Shown piece after piece: positions 16,224-25,500 of a stretch of DNA of 27,163 bases; positions within the stretch are counted from its first letter, which is position 1; every line of letters begins with the position of its first letter. A program made the translations under genes and the position numbers. The notes under the pieces were generated by a model that was not told the origin of the DNA, searched no databases, and was given only the letters and a program-made list of their open reading frames with translations. The DNA lies in the NCBI GenBank assembly GCA_947382415.1, contig CANCYO010000037.1, forward strand, positions 1 to 27,163. The letters are read 5' to 3'. The stretch comes from an uncultured Lachnospiraceae bacterium (GTDB taxonomy: Bacteria; Bacillota; Clostridia; Lachnospirales; Lachnospiraceae).

Positions 16224-18833
16224 TCATTTCCCTATACAATAACTCAACAGGAAATCCAACCCAATACCGCTTTCCTCCTCAAATAACAATGCATTTCTCT
16301 TTAAAAGGATTTGATAGATATATTCACGAACAGATTTATCCATCGAGGACTTTACATTGAAATCCTCATTAAATTGTTTTACATCCATAGTCTCCAAATC
16401 AATTACAAGTACCTCACCGACATTCTGCAACATGCAACTCAATGAATTTTCACTACATTTAAAATACGGAACCACCTCGGTTGAAATACCATTTCGCAAA
16501 TACTCTATATCACAAAGCTTCCTTACCTCCTGTTTGCCACGCTCCACCACATATAATGACTCACCGGAACCGGAAAGCAGGAACAAATTACCTCTCGCAG
16601 CACATATTCCTCTATAAGAGACAATACCATATTGATAATGACTGTCATAAGGTACCAGATACCTGTTCACAATCCCATCATGCCGATTCCAGCACACAAT
16701 ATCTGAAGCTCCGTTTAAAGTATACCAAAAATTCTGTCCATCGTATGTAATATGAAGAACATGGTGGTCAGGCAGTGTAATGTGCTCAATTGTTTTATTC
16801 ATTACATTGGTAATATAAAGCTGGTTCGAGTCCGCTACCAAAGTATAAAAGCATTCATGATCCAGGGTTCCATGTCTCAGCCCAGCATGATCTGACCGCA
16901 GTTTCCACCATTCCTCCAGCGTCGGCGCATCTTCCTGATTCGCTAAACTCCACAAACCCTGTCCTCCATATACAGGTAACAAATATTCACGTTCATGGTG
17001 AGAAAAATGTTCCCACGAATTTGGATACCACCATGGCAGGCCTGACATTTCTTCCTCTTCCAAAATATGATATACCTTCTGCTCCCCGGTAATCAGGTCA
17101 TAAGTATGCAGATATGAATTTCTCGCCGGAAGAAAGCAAATCTTATTTTGCATGCGAAAACAATGCAAATGCATGTTTTTTACATCTAACGGTATACCTA
17201 TAAAAGGAATATGTTCAACAATCGTCCAAGTTTTTTTATCAACTGCAACCAGCGCATTATAATTGGTATTTGCAAAATAAATTATGTCCTCTGCCTCTAC
17301 ATAATCAGCTATGCTTAAAAACGCTCTGTATTCATTTATTCGGTCAAAATTGTTTTCACCTGCTACGGTGTCCCACTCCTCGCTTTTTTCTATCATAGCA
17401 ATCATAATTGGCTTAGCTGCATCCTGAAACGGCTGCAATACAGCATTCATGTCTCCATAGTATATATCACAGGCTTCCACAGCACGATTAATATGGTCTG
17501 TTTCATCACAAATACCCCAACCACCTTCTCGAAAATCATCTAAAATTTTCTGATATCGCTCACCCAATTTCAACGATACCTGATTTAATACTTTTTTCAT
17601 AATTGGCTGCGGTCTCCACCACAATAAAACAGAATCATGTATCTGTTCAAAAGCCGCCAGCATCTCTTCCAAATGATCCAAGGCTTTTTCACCGTATCTG
17701 GCATAGGCAACCGGATCATTAGCACACAAAACAAATTTTTTCCGGTTACCATCCTGTTTCAGAGTACATGAAACCCACTTTGCCGGCAATTCCTTATTTT
17801 CTTCCTGCACTTCAATTTGATCTATGGGTATCAACCCTACATCACAGGCCTGTTGCTCAATATTCTTGACATATTTACGCAATTGGGTTAATTGTCTTGC
17901 ATAATAGGGATACTCATGCATACCCGTTTTCTTAGTATAATATAAATAACTTCCATATGCGTAAAAAAGCACTTCTTGATACCCTGACGGTATTGGAATC
18001 ATAAAGCTTTCAAACAAAGCGCTGTAACCATCCTGAAACCATTCCTTAGGATATTTTTTATGATCCACCTGAATATAATCCAAATACTCTACCAGATAGT
18101 CCGACTCTTCCTCTGTGTACATCATAGCCAAATAATTAGCCCATTTCCAAAGCTCTGAAGACAATCTTTCCCAGTTTTCCTCCTCCATCAACTGATGGTC
18201 AAGCTTTAAATTACAATTTTCTTCCAGATAAGCTATCCCCATCTGAACTTCATCTATAAATTTTTCCCGCAGATTCCGAGTCTCATCCTCCTCTCCGTCA
18301 TATTTACCCCGGCCAATATCCTTAGCCAACTGAGCTATTCTTCCAGTCATAGTAAAAAGTTGTCTCTGCAACTCACTTTCTTTTTCATCTCTAGGCAAAT
18401 AATCCAGTGGAAAAATATCCAATCCCACCGTAAAAGGGCAGCCGTGAAACTGCTCCAGCCACTCTTTAGCAATACTGATGCCACTACCAGTATTAACACA
18501 GGTATGATATTGTTCATACCCCTCCTCTGTAAGAGGTCCCCGAACAAGATATCCCTCCGGCAACTCTCTGGGTAATATTTTCATCAGTTTATTATAATCC
18601 GGTCGTTTAACCCAGATATCCATGTCATCATCCCAAGGTACAAAACCCTCATGCCGTATAGCACCCAACAAAGTACCGTACGCTGCATACCATTTCAATC
18701 CATGCCGGTCACAAATTTCTGCGATTTTCTGCAACAATTCCATCTCGGCAGCCCAAACTGTCTTCATTGTAGTATCCAAATAAAATCCGTCACGAACCTC
18801 CTGTGAAAAAAAGCTCTCTTCAAATTCCAGCAT
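16224..18833 (-). CDS. LicD-domain nucleotidyl/phospho-transferase fused to a WRP-type domain and a beta-propeller-like region
   Basis: 869 residues in three parts. Residues 25-310 are a LicD domain: YAAYGTLLGAIRHEGFVPW followed by DDDMDIW (acidic cluster 68-72), and GLDIFPLDY near 137-145. LicD-family enzymes transfer phosphocholine or polyol-phosphate from a CDP donor. Residues ~350-490 form a second unit with LLWWRPQP (403-410), GGWGICDET and DIYYGDMNAVL; similar units follow LicD in other Clostridia, function unknown. From ~505 to 840, repeated strand-like segments containing aromatic residues (IIYFANTNYNALV, NKICFLPARNSYL, GQNFWYTLNGAS) suggest a WD/PQQ-like beta-propeller. No signal peptide or membrane segment was seen. 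GAGGAG lies seven bases from the ATG. A CDP-linked donor would fit the window's CDP chemistry. Confidence 0.8.
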   Translation of the reverse strand: MLEFEESFFSQEVRDGFYLDTTMKTVWAAEMELLQKIAEICDRHGLKWYAAYGTLLGAIRHEGFVPWDDDMDIWVKRPDYNKLMKILPRELPEGYLVRGPLTEEGYEQYHTCVNTGSGISIAKEWLEQFHGCPFTVGLDIFPLDYLPRDEKESELQRQLFTMTGRIAQLAKDIGRGKYDGEEDETRNLREKFIDEVQMGIAYLEENCNLKLDHQLMEEENWERLSSELWKWANYLAMMYTEEESDYLVEYLDYIQVDHKKYPKEWFQDGYSALFESFMIPIPSGYQEVLFYAYGSYLYYTKKTGMHEYPYYARQLTQLRKYVKNIEQQACDVGLIPIDQIEVQEENKELPAKWVSCTLKQDGNRKKFVLCANDPVAYARYGEKALDHLEEMLAAFEQIHDSVLLWWRPQPIMKKVLNQVSLKLGERYQKILDDFREGGWGICDETDHINRAVEACDIYYGDMNAVLQPFQDAAKPIMIAMIEKSEEWDTVAGENNFDRINEYRAFLSIADYVEAEDIIYFANTNYNALVAVDKKTWTIVEHIPFIGIPLDVKNMHLHCFRMQNKICFLPARNSYLHTYDLITGEQKVYHILEEEEMSGLPWWYPNSWEHFSHHEREYLLPVYGGQGLWSLANQEDAPTLEEWWKLRSDHAGLRHGTLDHECFYTLVADSNQLYITNVMNKTIEHITLPDHHVLHITYDGQNFWYTLNGASDIVCWNRHDGIVNRYLVPYDSHYQYGIVSYRGICAARGNLFLLSGSGESLYVVERGKQEVRKLCDIEYLRNGISTEVVPYFKCSENSLSCMLQNVGEVLVIDLETMDVKQFNEDFNVKSSMDKSVREYIYQILLKRNALLFEEESGIGLDFLLSYCIGK

Positions 18834-18879
18834 TCTCTGTCTCCTCTCCCTATGCGAAATCTTCCATCAAGAATACTTA

Positions 18880-20007
18880 CTATTGCACATCTAAAGTTTG
18901 TAGAGATGCGGCCACCCCGCAAAATCTTTCTCTGGTTTTCATTCTATATATCTGTCCTTCTTCACCCAGCCAAGAACCGCTGAAATAATGAATCGATACT
19001 GTATTCTCTGTAATATTTTCCGTGCCGCTGATATAATTGTAAGGATGAAAGAATTCTGACGCATACACGGTCATATCTTCAATTAACTGTGTTCGATTCT
19101 CAATCACCAAACCCTTACTCATCAAAGGAGTAGTCTCATAATATCCGCTTGCCTCTGTATTTAGCGCTCCATTCGGTAGTATAAACGGAATATCTTTGCG
19201 AAAATCCAATATCTCTCCAACTGTATTCAAGCCTTTGCAACACCCGGATCCGCCTCCAAAATTCACATGTCCCCATTCCTCCCGGGCACAAAATCCCGGC
19301 TGATAACGCATTGCATCCAGACTCTTAAGCAACTCAACATCTGTATCCAGATAAAATCCTCCATACTGATACAAAATCTCCAATCGGGCAATATCCGGAA
19401 TAAATCCCCATCTTCCCGCCTCATACGCCTGTTTCGTATAAAGATATCTTCCAATATCATAATTCGATTCATCCCATCGAACTATCTCATAATCGGGACA
19501 CTTTTCTCTCCATGTGTCAATACATCTCTGTAAATTCGGAGGCAAAGGTTTGCCGCCAAACCAGCAATAATGAATCACCTTGGGAATTAACGGTCTGTCA
19601 CTCCGCCGCCAGACTCCCTCAATCCCGCTCTCTACTTTCTCAGACAACTGCATAACTGCCGCCAGATACACCTCTGTCTCACGCATCTGTGGTATCTGAT
19701 CCAACTGTTCCAACACAGGGTAAAAGTCTCCATTCGTAATCATCACAACATAGCTTCCCTCCGAAAGCCGACTTAGATATTCAGGAGGATATACAGGAAC
19801 TGATTTTAATTCTAACATTATATCCCGACCCTGTTTTGCGGGATTATTATCAATATAACAAATTACTTGTTCTTCCAATTTATACTTTTTGCAAAGATAA
19901 GGAATTAATATTCTTCCCATAGCTCCTGCACCAAAAAGAACAATCTTAGTTCCTGTAAGCTTTATATGATCAGCAAATTCTTGAAAAGATGCTCTTATTT
20001 TTTTCAA
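18880..20007 (-). CDS. GT32-like glycosyltransferase with an N-terminal Rossmann-like module; first gene of the long operon
   Basis: 375 residues. An N-terminal Rossmann-like unit (about 15-115) begins KIVLFGAGAMGRIL (GAG 26-28) with CYIDNN after its second strand. From about 142 there is a DXD-containing glycosyltransferase of the GT32/Och1 type: IPKVIHYCWFGG, the segment with DIARLEILYQYGG, and FYLDTDVELLK with the metal-binding Asp221-Thr-Asp223. GT32 enzymes usually transfer hexoses from nucleotide donors. No ATG is available at the N-terminus. The frame opens at a TTG at 20046, but a TTG at 20007 has a G-rich ribosome site (20013-20018) five bases upstream, and the mapped promoter would leave almost no leader for the earlier codon. 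Donor and acceptor are unknown. Confidence 0.82.
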   Translation of the reverse strand: MKKIRASFQEFADHIKLTGTKIVLFGAGAMGRILIPYLCKKYKLEEQVICYIDNNPAKQGRDIMLELKSVPVYPPEYLSRLSEGSYVVMITNGDFYPVLEQLDQIPQMRETEVYLAAVMQLSEKVESGIEGVWRRSDRPLIPKVIHYCWFGGKPLPPNLQRCIDTWREKCPDYEIVRWDESNYDIGRYLYTKQAYEAGRWGFIPDIARLEILYQYGGFYLDTDVELLKSLDAMRYQPGFCAREEWGHVNFGGGSGCCKGLNTVGEILDFRKDIPFILPNGALNTEASGYYETTPLMSKGLVIENRTQLIEDMTVYASEFFHPYNYISGTENITENTVSIHYFSGSWLGEEGQIYRMKTRERFCGVAASLQTLDVQ

Positions 20008-20012
20008 TATTT

Positions 20013-20018
20013 CCCCCC
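20013..20018 (-). promoter_or_regulatory. G-rich ribosome binding site supporting a TTG start
   Basis: GGGGGG followed by AA on the minus strand, five bases before the TTG at 20007. No ATG or GTG in frame lies nearby. Confidence 0.5.
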
Positions 20019-20060
20019 GCAGTCGTTTACATTCTCTCTCCAGCAATAATATCTATAGTC

Positions 20061-20089
20061 ATTATAACCTTAAAATTATTTTTCCACAA
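20061..20089 (-). promoter_or_regulatory. Sigma-A promoter for the long glycan operon
   Basis: On the minus strand, TTGTGG (20084-20089) is followed by a 17-bp AT-rich spacer and a consensus TATAAT (20061-20066). Transcription should start near 20054, giving a leader of about 45 bases before the TTG at 20007. It is the only convincing minus-strand promoter found ahead of the fourteen genes down to rfbG. Internal promoters too weak to spot by eye cannot be excluded. Confidence 0.65.
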
Positions 20090-20153
20090 GACGAAAATGG
20101 CAGGGCTGCACACGTCAGCTCAAGGCGTCACAATACAACGATCTTATTTAAGT

Positions 20154-20182
20154 TTGCAATCTCCTTCGGCAATTGCTATAAT
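20154..20182 (+). promoter_or_regulatory. Sigma-A promoter for the CgeB-like gene
   Basis: TTGCAA (20154-20159), a 17-bp spacer, then consensus TATAAT (20177-20182) with an extended -10 TG (TGCTATAAT). Predicted start is near 20189, about 49 bases before the ATG at 20238. It is divergent from the operon promoter at 20061-20089; the two -35 boxes are 64 bases apart, leaving room for a shared regulator. Confidence 0.8.
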
Positions 20183-20224
20183 GTAACTCATAACTGCCAA
20201 ACATAACACATGACTACGTCTAAC

Positions 20225-20230
20225 GAGGAG
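20225..20230 (+). promoter_or_regulatory. Ribosome binding site of the CgeB-like gene
   Basis: GAGGAG seven bases before the ATG at 20238. Confidence 0.8.
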
Positions 20231-20237
20231 AACAATT

Positions 20238-21404
20238 ATGAAAATACTGATGCTCACCTGGAAAAGCTTTGGAAATGAAGATATGGCTGCGGCCTTCAGA
20301 CATCTGGGCCATCAGGTAGTCGAGCTCCCCTTCTCGGACAAGGGCGAGCGGACGGACGCGGAGCTGGAACAGGATATCTCTTCAGCAATCCATAACACTG
20401 CCCCGGATCTCTTATTTTCCTTCAACTATTTTCCCGTGGTGTCCATCGCCTGCAAAAAGGCGGGAGTTCCCTATGCAGCCTGGGTCTATGACAGCCCCTA
20501 CGTGCGTCTCTACCACTATTCCATCAACTATCCGACGAATCATGTGTTCGTCTTCGACAAAGCCCAATATTTGGAGTTTCACCGGGCGGGCATCGGCACG
20601 GTAAACTATCTGCCCATGGCAGCCAATACCGGGAGGCTTGGCAGTATGAACGACTTTTCGGGATTTTGCAGGACGCAGTGGCACAACCGGCACGATATTG
20701 CCTTTATCGGTTCTCTATACACCGAAAAGCATCAATTCTTTCAGCGCATGGATAAGATATCTCCCTATACCAGAGGCTATCTGGAGGGACTCATGGCAGC
20801 CCAGAAACAGGTCTACGGCTACAATTTCATACAGGAGCTGCTGCCGCCTGCCATTATCGAGGACATGCAGCGCTCCCTGCCCATGCGGCCCGGAGCGGAC
20901 AGCGTGGAGAGCGTAGAATACCTGTTTGCCCAGTATGTGATCAACCGCGAAATTACAGCCATCGAGCGAAAAGAACTGCTCTCGGCCGTGGCAGAACGCT
21001 TTGCGCTGGATCTGTACACTCCCGACCAGTCTGTCAATCTGCCCAACTGCACGAACCACGGCCCGGTAGACTATTATGATTACGCTCCCTATGTCTTTAA
21101 GACGGCCAGAATCAATCTCAACATCTCCCTGCGCAGCATTCTCAGCGGCATTCCTCTGCGGGCGTTCGATATCATGGGTGCAGGCGGTTTTCTGCTGACC
21201 AATTATCAGGAAGACTTTCTGGATTTCTTTACTCCGGGAGAAGATTTTGTGTTCTATGACAGCAAAGCTGATCTGCTGTCCAAAATCGACTATTACCTCC
21301 GCCACGAGGATGAACGGGCTCAGATCGCAGAAAATGGCCTGCAGAAAGTCTCTGCAGACCATACCTACATCCATCGTGCCGCCGAAATATTAAGTTGTCT
21401 GTAA
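20238..21404 (+). CDS. CgeB-like glycosyltransferase (DUF3880 + Glyco_trans_1_2 type)
   Basis: 388 residues and the only gene on the plus strand. The N-terminal half resembles DUF3880: MKILMLTWKSFGNEDM, DLLFSFNYFPVVS, AAWVYDSPYVR, and HVFVFDKAQY. The C-terminal half matches the CgeB/Glyco_trans_1_2 domain: YAPYVFKTARINLNISLRS, GIPLRAFDIMGAGGFLLTNY (conserved Gly-rich nucleotide-sugar site) and FYDSKADLLSKIDYYL, ending with a typical helical tail. The fold is GT-B. CgeB relatives occur in spore-coat glycosylation and, in many Clostridia, beside flagellin genes, where a protein-glycosylation role has been suggested. It has its own promoter, is divergent from the sugar operon and convergent with the radical SAM gene. 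Its GC content is visibly higher than that of the operon genes, resembling the flagellin side of the window. Confidence 0.88.
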   Translation: MKILMLTWKSFGNEDMAAAFRHLGHQVVELPFSDKGERTDAELEQDISSAIHNTAPDLLFSFNYFPVVSIACKKAGVPYAAWVYDSPYVRLYHYSINYPTNHVFVFDKAQYLEFHRAGIGTVNYLPMAANTGRLGSMNDFSGFCRTQWHNRHDIAFIGSLYTEKHQFFQRMDKISPYTRGYLEGLMAAQKQVYGYNFIQELLPPAIIEDMQRSLPMRPGADSVESVEYLFAQYVINREITAIERKELLSAVAERFALDLYTPDQSVNLPNCTNHGPVDYYDYAPYVFKTARINLNISLRSILSGIPLRAFDIMGAGGFLLTNYQEDFLDFFTPGEDFVFYDSKADLLSKIDYYLRHEDERAQIAENGLQKVSADHTYIHRAAEILSCL

Positions 21405-21442
21405 TAAACTGCCGGCATGGCTCCAAACAGCAGACCGGCGTC

Positions 21443-22573
21443 CTACTCCACCCAGTCTTCCAGCACACTGTGTTTTCCCAAGATCTCCCAAGGACAGGAC
21501 TCGCCGGACACACAATACCTGCACCGCTCCATAGGAACCAAAAGCATCGCCTTCAGCATAGCGGTGTGCAGGGTCTCATCGTACAGATCGACGCCCTCAT
21601 CCACCGGCAGATCCCTGCCAAACGCCTGATTAAAGTATTTGGTTGTGAAAGGCGCATAGCAGGGCGCTACCCTGCCTTCATGCAGGCAGGTGCAGGACGC
21701 CTGAAAACAACTGTAGAAAAAGTCTTCTTCTCCCTGAGGCGTCAGCGTCTGCGTCTTGTTGAATTCCGTGATCATCGGTGTGATGGTATAGGGAATCTTC
21801 TGTTCGTACAGGAATCTCTGAATCTCCTTCACCCTGTCCTCCAGCGGCGGATAATAAGAAATATGAAAAAACGCCATATTCTTTCGCATGATCTCTGCCA
21901 GCTCAGGCTCCATGCGGTCGATCAGCAGCCCGTTGGTCACCACCGTGACCACAGCCGCAGGATACAGTTTTCTCGCCAGTTCTATATATCTGCCCAATTC
22001 ACGATTCAGCAGCGGCTCTCCTCCCAGTATCCGGATCACTCCGATATCGGCAATATACTTTCGCAACTGTTTAAAATCCGCTTCGAACTTCTCATAATCC
22101 GTAAACACCGGTTCAGCTACCAACGGTGAATAATGCGTACAGTACTTACAGTTCAGATTGCAGTGATCCGCCACATGGAACTCCAGATACGGCAGATACG
22201 AATCGGACAGCAGCGGCGTGATCAGGCAGGCCACCGCCTCCGGACGCTTCCTGACTTCCTCGCCAAGCCTACTCCCGTCATAAATATCCTGCACATCCAC
22301 TCCGGCCCGCAACAGCGCAAGTACAAGCTCGTTCTGCTGCATATAATATTCCTTGGGAATAACGATGGCCGCCAGCTCCTGTGCGGCATATCTTCTGCCA
22401 AACTCCTGTACCGATATCTCCCCCTCATTCTGCGGACTGCCCAGAACGACAAACACGTCTACCGATACGGTTTCCCCACAGTCCTTTTCAAGCATCTCAG
22501 AATACTCACACTCCAGAATATCCTTCATCAGACAGCTCCATTTGGAGCTGCCAAAAACAGCAACATGCAGCAT
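21443..22573 (-). CDS. Radical SAM protein with SPASM-like cysteines and an N-terminal Rossmann-like segment
   Basis: 376 residues. The radical SAM core has the 4Fe-4S motif CNLNCKYC (Cys138, Cys142, Cys145) preceded by LEFHVADH, and GGEPLLN at 184-190. The C-terminal part has Cys289, Cys294, Cys296, Cys305, Cys351, Cys354 and Cys360, enough for one or more auxiliary clusters, as in SPASM/twitch enzymes. Residues 1-100 form a separate segment starting HVAVFGSSKWSC, possibly a degenerate Rossmann fold. The reaction cannot be predicted; SPASM-type enzymes often modify peptides, while others act on sugars. It lies six bases or so after the multi-domain transferase downstream of flagellin, so the substrate may be flagellin, a glycan or a nucleotide sugar. 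GGGGG is eight bases from the ATG at 22573; an ATG at 22579 is too close to it. Confidence 0.87.
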   Translation of the reverse strand: MLHVAVFGSSKWSCLMKDILECEYSEMLEKDCGETVSVDVFVVLGSPQNEGEISVQEFGRRYAAQELAAIVIPKEYYMQQNELVLALLRAGVDVQDIYDGSRLGEEVRKRPEAVACLITPLLSDSYLPYLEFHVADHCNLNCKYCTHYSPLVAEPVFTDYEKFEADFKQLRKYIADIGVIRILGGEPLLNRELGRYIELARKLYPAAVVTVVTNGLLIDRMEPELAEIMRKNMAFFHISYYPPLEDRVKEIQRFLYEQKIPYTITPMITEFNKTQTLTPQGEEDFFYSCFQASCTCLHEGRVAPCYAPFTTKYFNQAFGRDLPVDEGVDLYDETLHTAMLKAMLLVPMERCRYCVSGESCPWEILGKHSVLEDWVE

Positions 22574-22585
22574 CGACATATCCCC

Positions 22586-25500
22586 CTATAAAAATGATAA
22601 CAGATCGCGGTGCAGTTCTTCCGCTCTGGCCTCCCATGTATGGGAAACCGCCGCCAATTCATACCCGGCAGAGGCAATTTTCTGTAATCTGTCCTCATCC
22701 GCCAGCAGATCGGCAATCCTCTGCGGAAGCGCAGACAGGCTCTCCTTCGTCAGATCAAAAGATACCCACGCTTCAGGATTAAGTATCTCCTCCAGATACC
22801 CTGAAGTCTCAGATACTGCCACCGCACCGGAAAGCATTGCATTGAACACCCTCTCATGACTTCCGTCCTTAAACCATGGCAAAGTGTTCAAAACCAGCTT
22901 GCTGTCCTGCATCATGGACAATATCTCCCCGGGAGACACTCTGCCGCCGTAATGCACATTGGGCAGACTGATCCATTCACAGCTTCCCCATCCGTCGCCA
23001 TACAGTTCCAAGCGAATCCCCGCCTGAGCAATAGAGCGAACAATCTGTTCCCGATACCGGGAACTCACCACCCTCTCAAGAGGAGAGCAGGTAGAGATAA
23101 AACGCCGGAGCTCTTCATCCGAAAGACGGATACCCTCCCGGCAAAGCTCCTGCTCAAGAACGGACTCCACCGTATCCTCCGGGCAGTCCAGAAGCCGTTC
23201 CATGCTCCTGTCCCATATCATCTGCGCAGGGAAGTCCCATCCGGAGAAATCTATCTGCGCAGGTATATGATCCGCCAACAGACTGCCCGCGTACAGGATA
23301 TCAATGCTTCGCCCGGACACCAGAGCCGGATTCGGACACATCAGAGTCCCCCCGTGCGCCAGAAAGCCGTTGGAACCGATATTCGGATAAAAGCGGTTGA
23401 CATAATTCATATGATTGCGGTCAATACACAGCGCGATACCGTTTGCAGGCATGCGCATCAAGATATTGTGATACCAATAGGGATGATCTACGAATATATT
23501 GATACAGGGAATACCCAACGTCTCCCACATATTTTCTCCCGAAGGAGTAGTCATACCAAAAAACGTACTGTTGAAGGCGACCATGGCCGTAACCGGTCCC
23601 TCTTTCATATATTCGTAAAACCGGCTCAGGCTCTTCGCACTCTCGCGCAGGTCAAAATCAAATATTTCATAGCCCAGCTTCAAAAATCCCTTTTTGAGCT
23701 CATCACTGAACAGATTAATGGTATCCAGTTCGCCCTGAAAGAGCACCAGTCTCTTTTGAGCCAATTTTCTGTAGATGGCCTGCAGTTCACCGGTCACATC
23801 AGAACCCGGCAGGAGCAGATCCGGCCTTACCTTCAGCTGTGCGTCAAACAGCCTTCTGGCCTCCTCCGCCTTATCCGCCTCCAGCAGCAGCTTCAACTGC
23901 TCCTTCAGTTCCCGGGTCTCGGCTTTCTCCTGGGATACTCCCACAGCCGTCTCGCACAGGCGCAGACCGTTTGCCAGGGCAAACACATAAAACATCTGCT
24001 CCGAAAGAAAACCGTACACACGCCTGTGATAATCGTCATAACCGCTGACGTCGATCTCGTCTGACGCCTCCGCAAAAATATTGAACAGCCACTCCGCATA
24101 TGCTTTTAAGATCTCCAGCCGCGTCACCACCAGATTGCCCCAATAATAGATCGTTCCGGACATGGCTGTGTCCCAGGCTTTTGCATAAAAGGGATAAAGC
24201 CGTTTGAGCGCCCGCTCCACCGCATCCAGATCCCTAATGTTATGACTCATGCCAAAATGCTCATAATAGTTATTCCCCTCGCAGTCCGCATGCTTGGGGA
24301 CGATTGCATCACAATGCTCCAGCAGGTCCAGATATTCTCCCTTTCCCATGGCCTGCATTTTGGAATTGATAAAATATCTCCTGTAATGACACAGTCCTGC
24401 ATAGTCCAGATCATGAACATTCTGCCATATCCAGAAAAGTCCTGTAAGCTCTCCATAGAGAAAATTCAGATCAGAGATATTCTCTCCGGTATCATCGCCC
24501 AGATATCCCATATCCGGCTTTCCGTATTTCCCCACATGGAGCGGTACATAAATGGGATTATCGGGCGGATTAAATTTTACATGCGTGGCCACAAAAACTG
24601 TCAGTGCATTATTCAGATCACGCTCCGACAACGCGATGAGTTCCCGGGCGCGCCGCTCCCAGGTATATTCTGCCGACGCCCTGCGATACGCGTTTGCCGC
24701 AATCTCCTCCCTCAGTTCAGGATGCTCCAGCAGATTCCGGATCTTGCCCGGCAGCTCTTCCAGACGGTTCAATTCAAAACAGACAAGCTCTCTCCCCTCC
24801 TGCATATGATCTCTCAGATACTCTGTCTCCTCCGTGAGACATACAGCTCCTGAGAGCATGATATTGGCGATCCGCTCTGTCATACCCGCCTTATGCCAGC
24901 TCATGATATTCAGGCCGATCCTGGCTTTGCTCAGCTCTTCCAGCGACTCCTCCACCGTTACATAAGGATGAATCACCAGATTATCTCTGCCCGGACCCTG
25001 ATAATCCCGCCAGCTCTCCCCATATACATGCAGGGAAAATCCTGCCTCCAGTACCGCAGAGACCACAGCATTGCGAAAATGTCCGATCACCGCCCTGCAT
25101 GCCGGCTTCAAAGCACAGCTCAGACGCACAAATTCCTCTGCCTCCGTTTCCCTGCCCTTGTCCAAGAGCAATTGTGATAGTCCCTGCTCGAAGGTTTCTG
25201 ACGGATGCTCCAGCATATAGTCATAAAACTCCCGCTGCATACCCTCAAGGCTGCCGGCCTGATCCGAAAAATGGTTTCCCACAAAAACAATATCATAAGG
25301 CCGTTCCCGCTTCGAACATTCCTGCTTCAACCCGTCCGCAGGCTCCCCGGCGCCCGCATCACGCAACTCCTCCTGCAGCCTCCGGCGCACTCTTCCCCCC
25401 GGCGGAAACTGGATGGCGTTTGGCGTGTGATAATAATCCCTGATCAGCGCCGCATAGTTTGCATCCTGACACAGGATATAATACTCCTCCGGCAGATTGC

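Noticed and set aside
21405..21442. GCCGG/CCGGC inverted repeat between the convergent CgeB-like and radical SAM genes as a terminator
   Set aside because: The stem is only five base pairs with a ~20-base loop and no T-run on either strand.
21395..22129. 244-residue plus-strand open frame opposite the radical SAM gene
   Set aside because: The minus strand carries intact radical SAM motifs here; the plus frame has no recognisable domain and overlaps the end of the CgeB-like gene.
22856..24064. 402-residue plus-strand open frame opposite the multi-domain transferase
   Set aside because: It lies fully antisense to a frame with clear CgeB and DUF4422 motifs. The translation is rich in His/Gln/Arg with no recognisable domain, as expected of a shadow.
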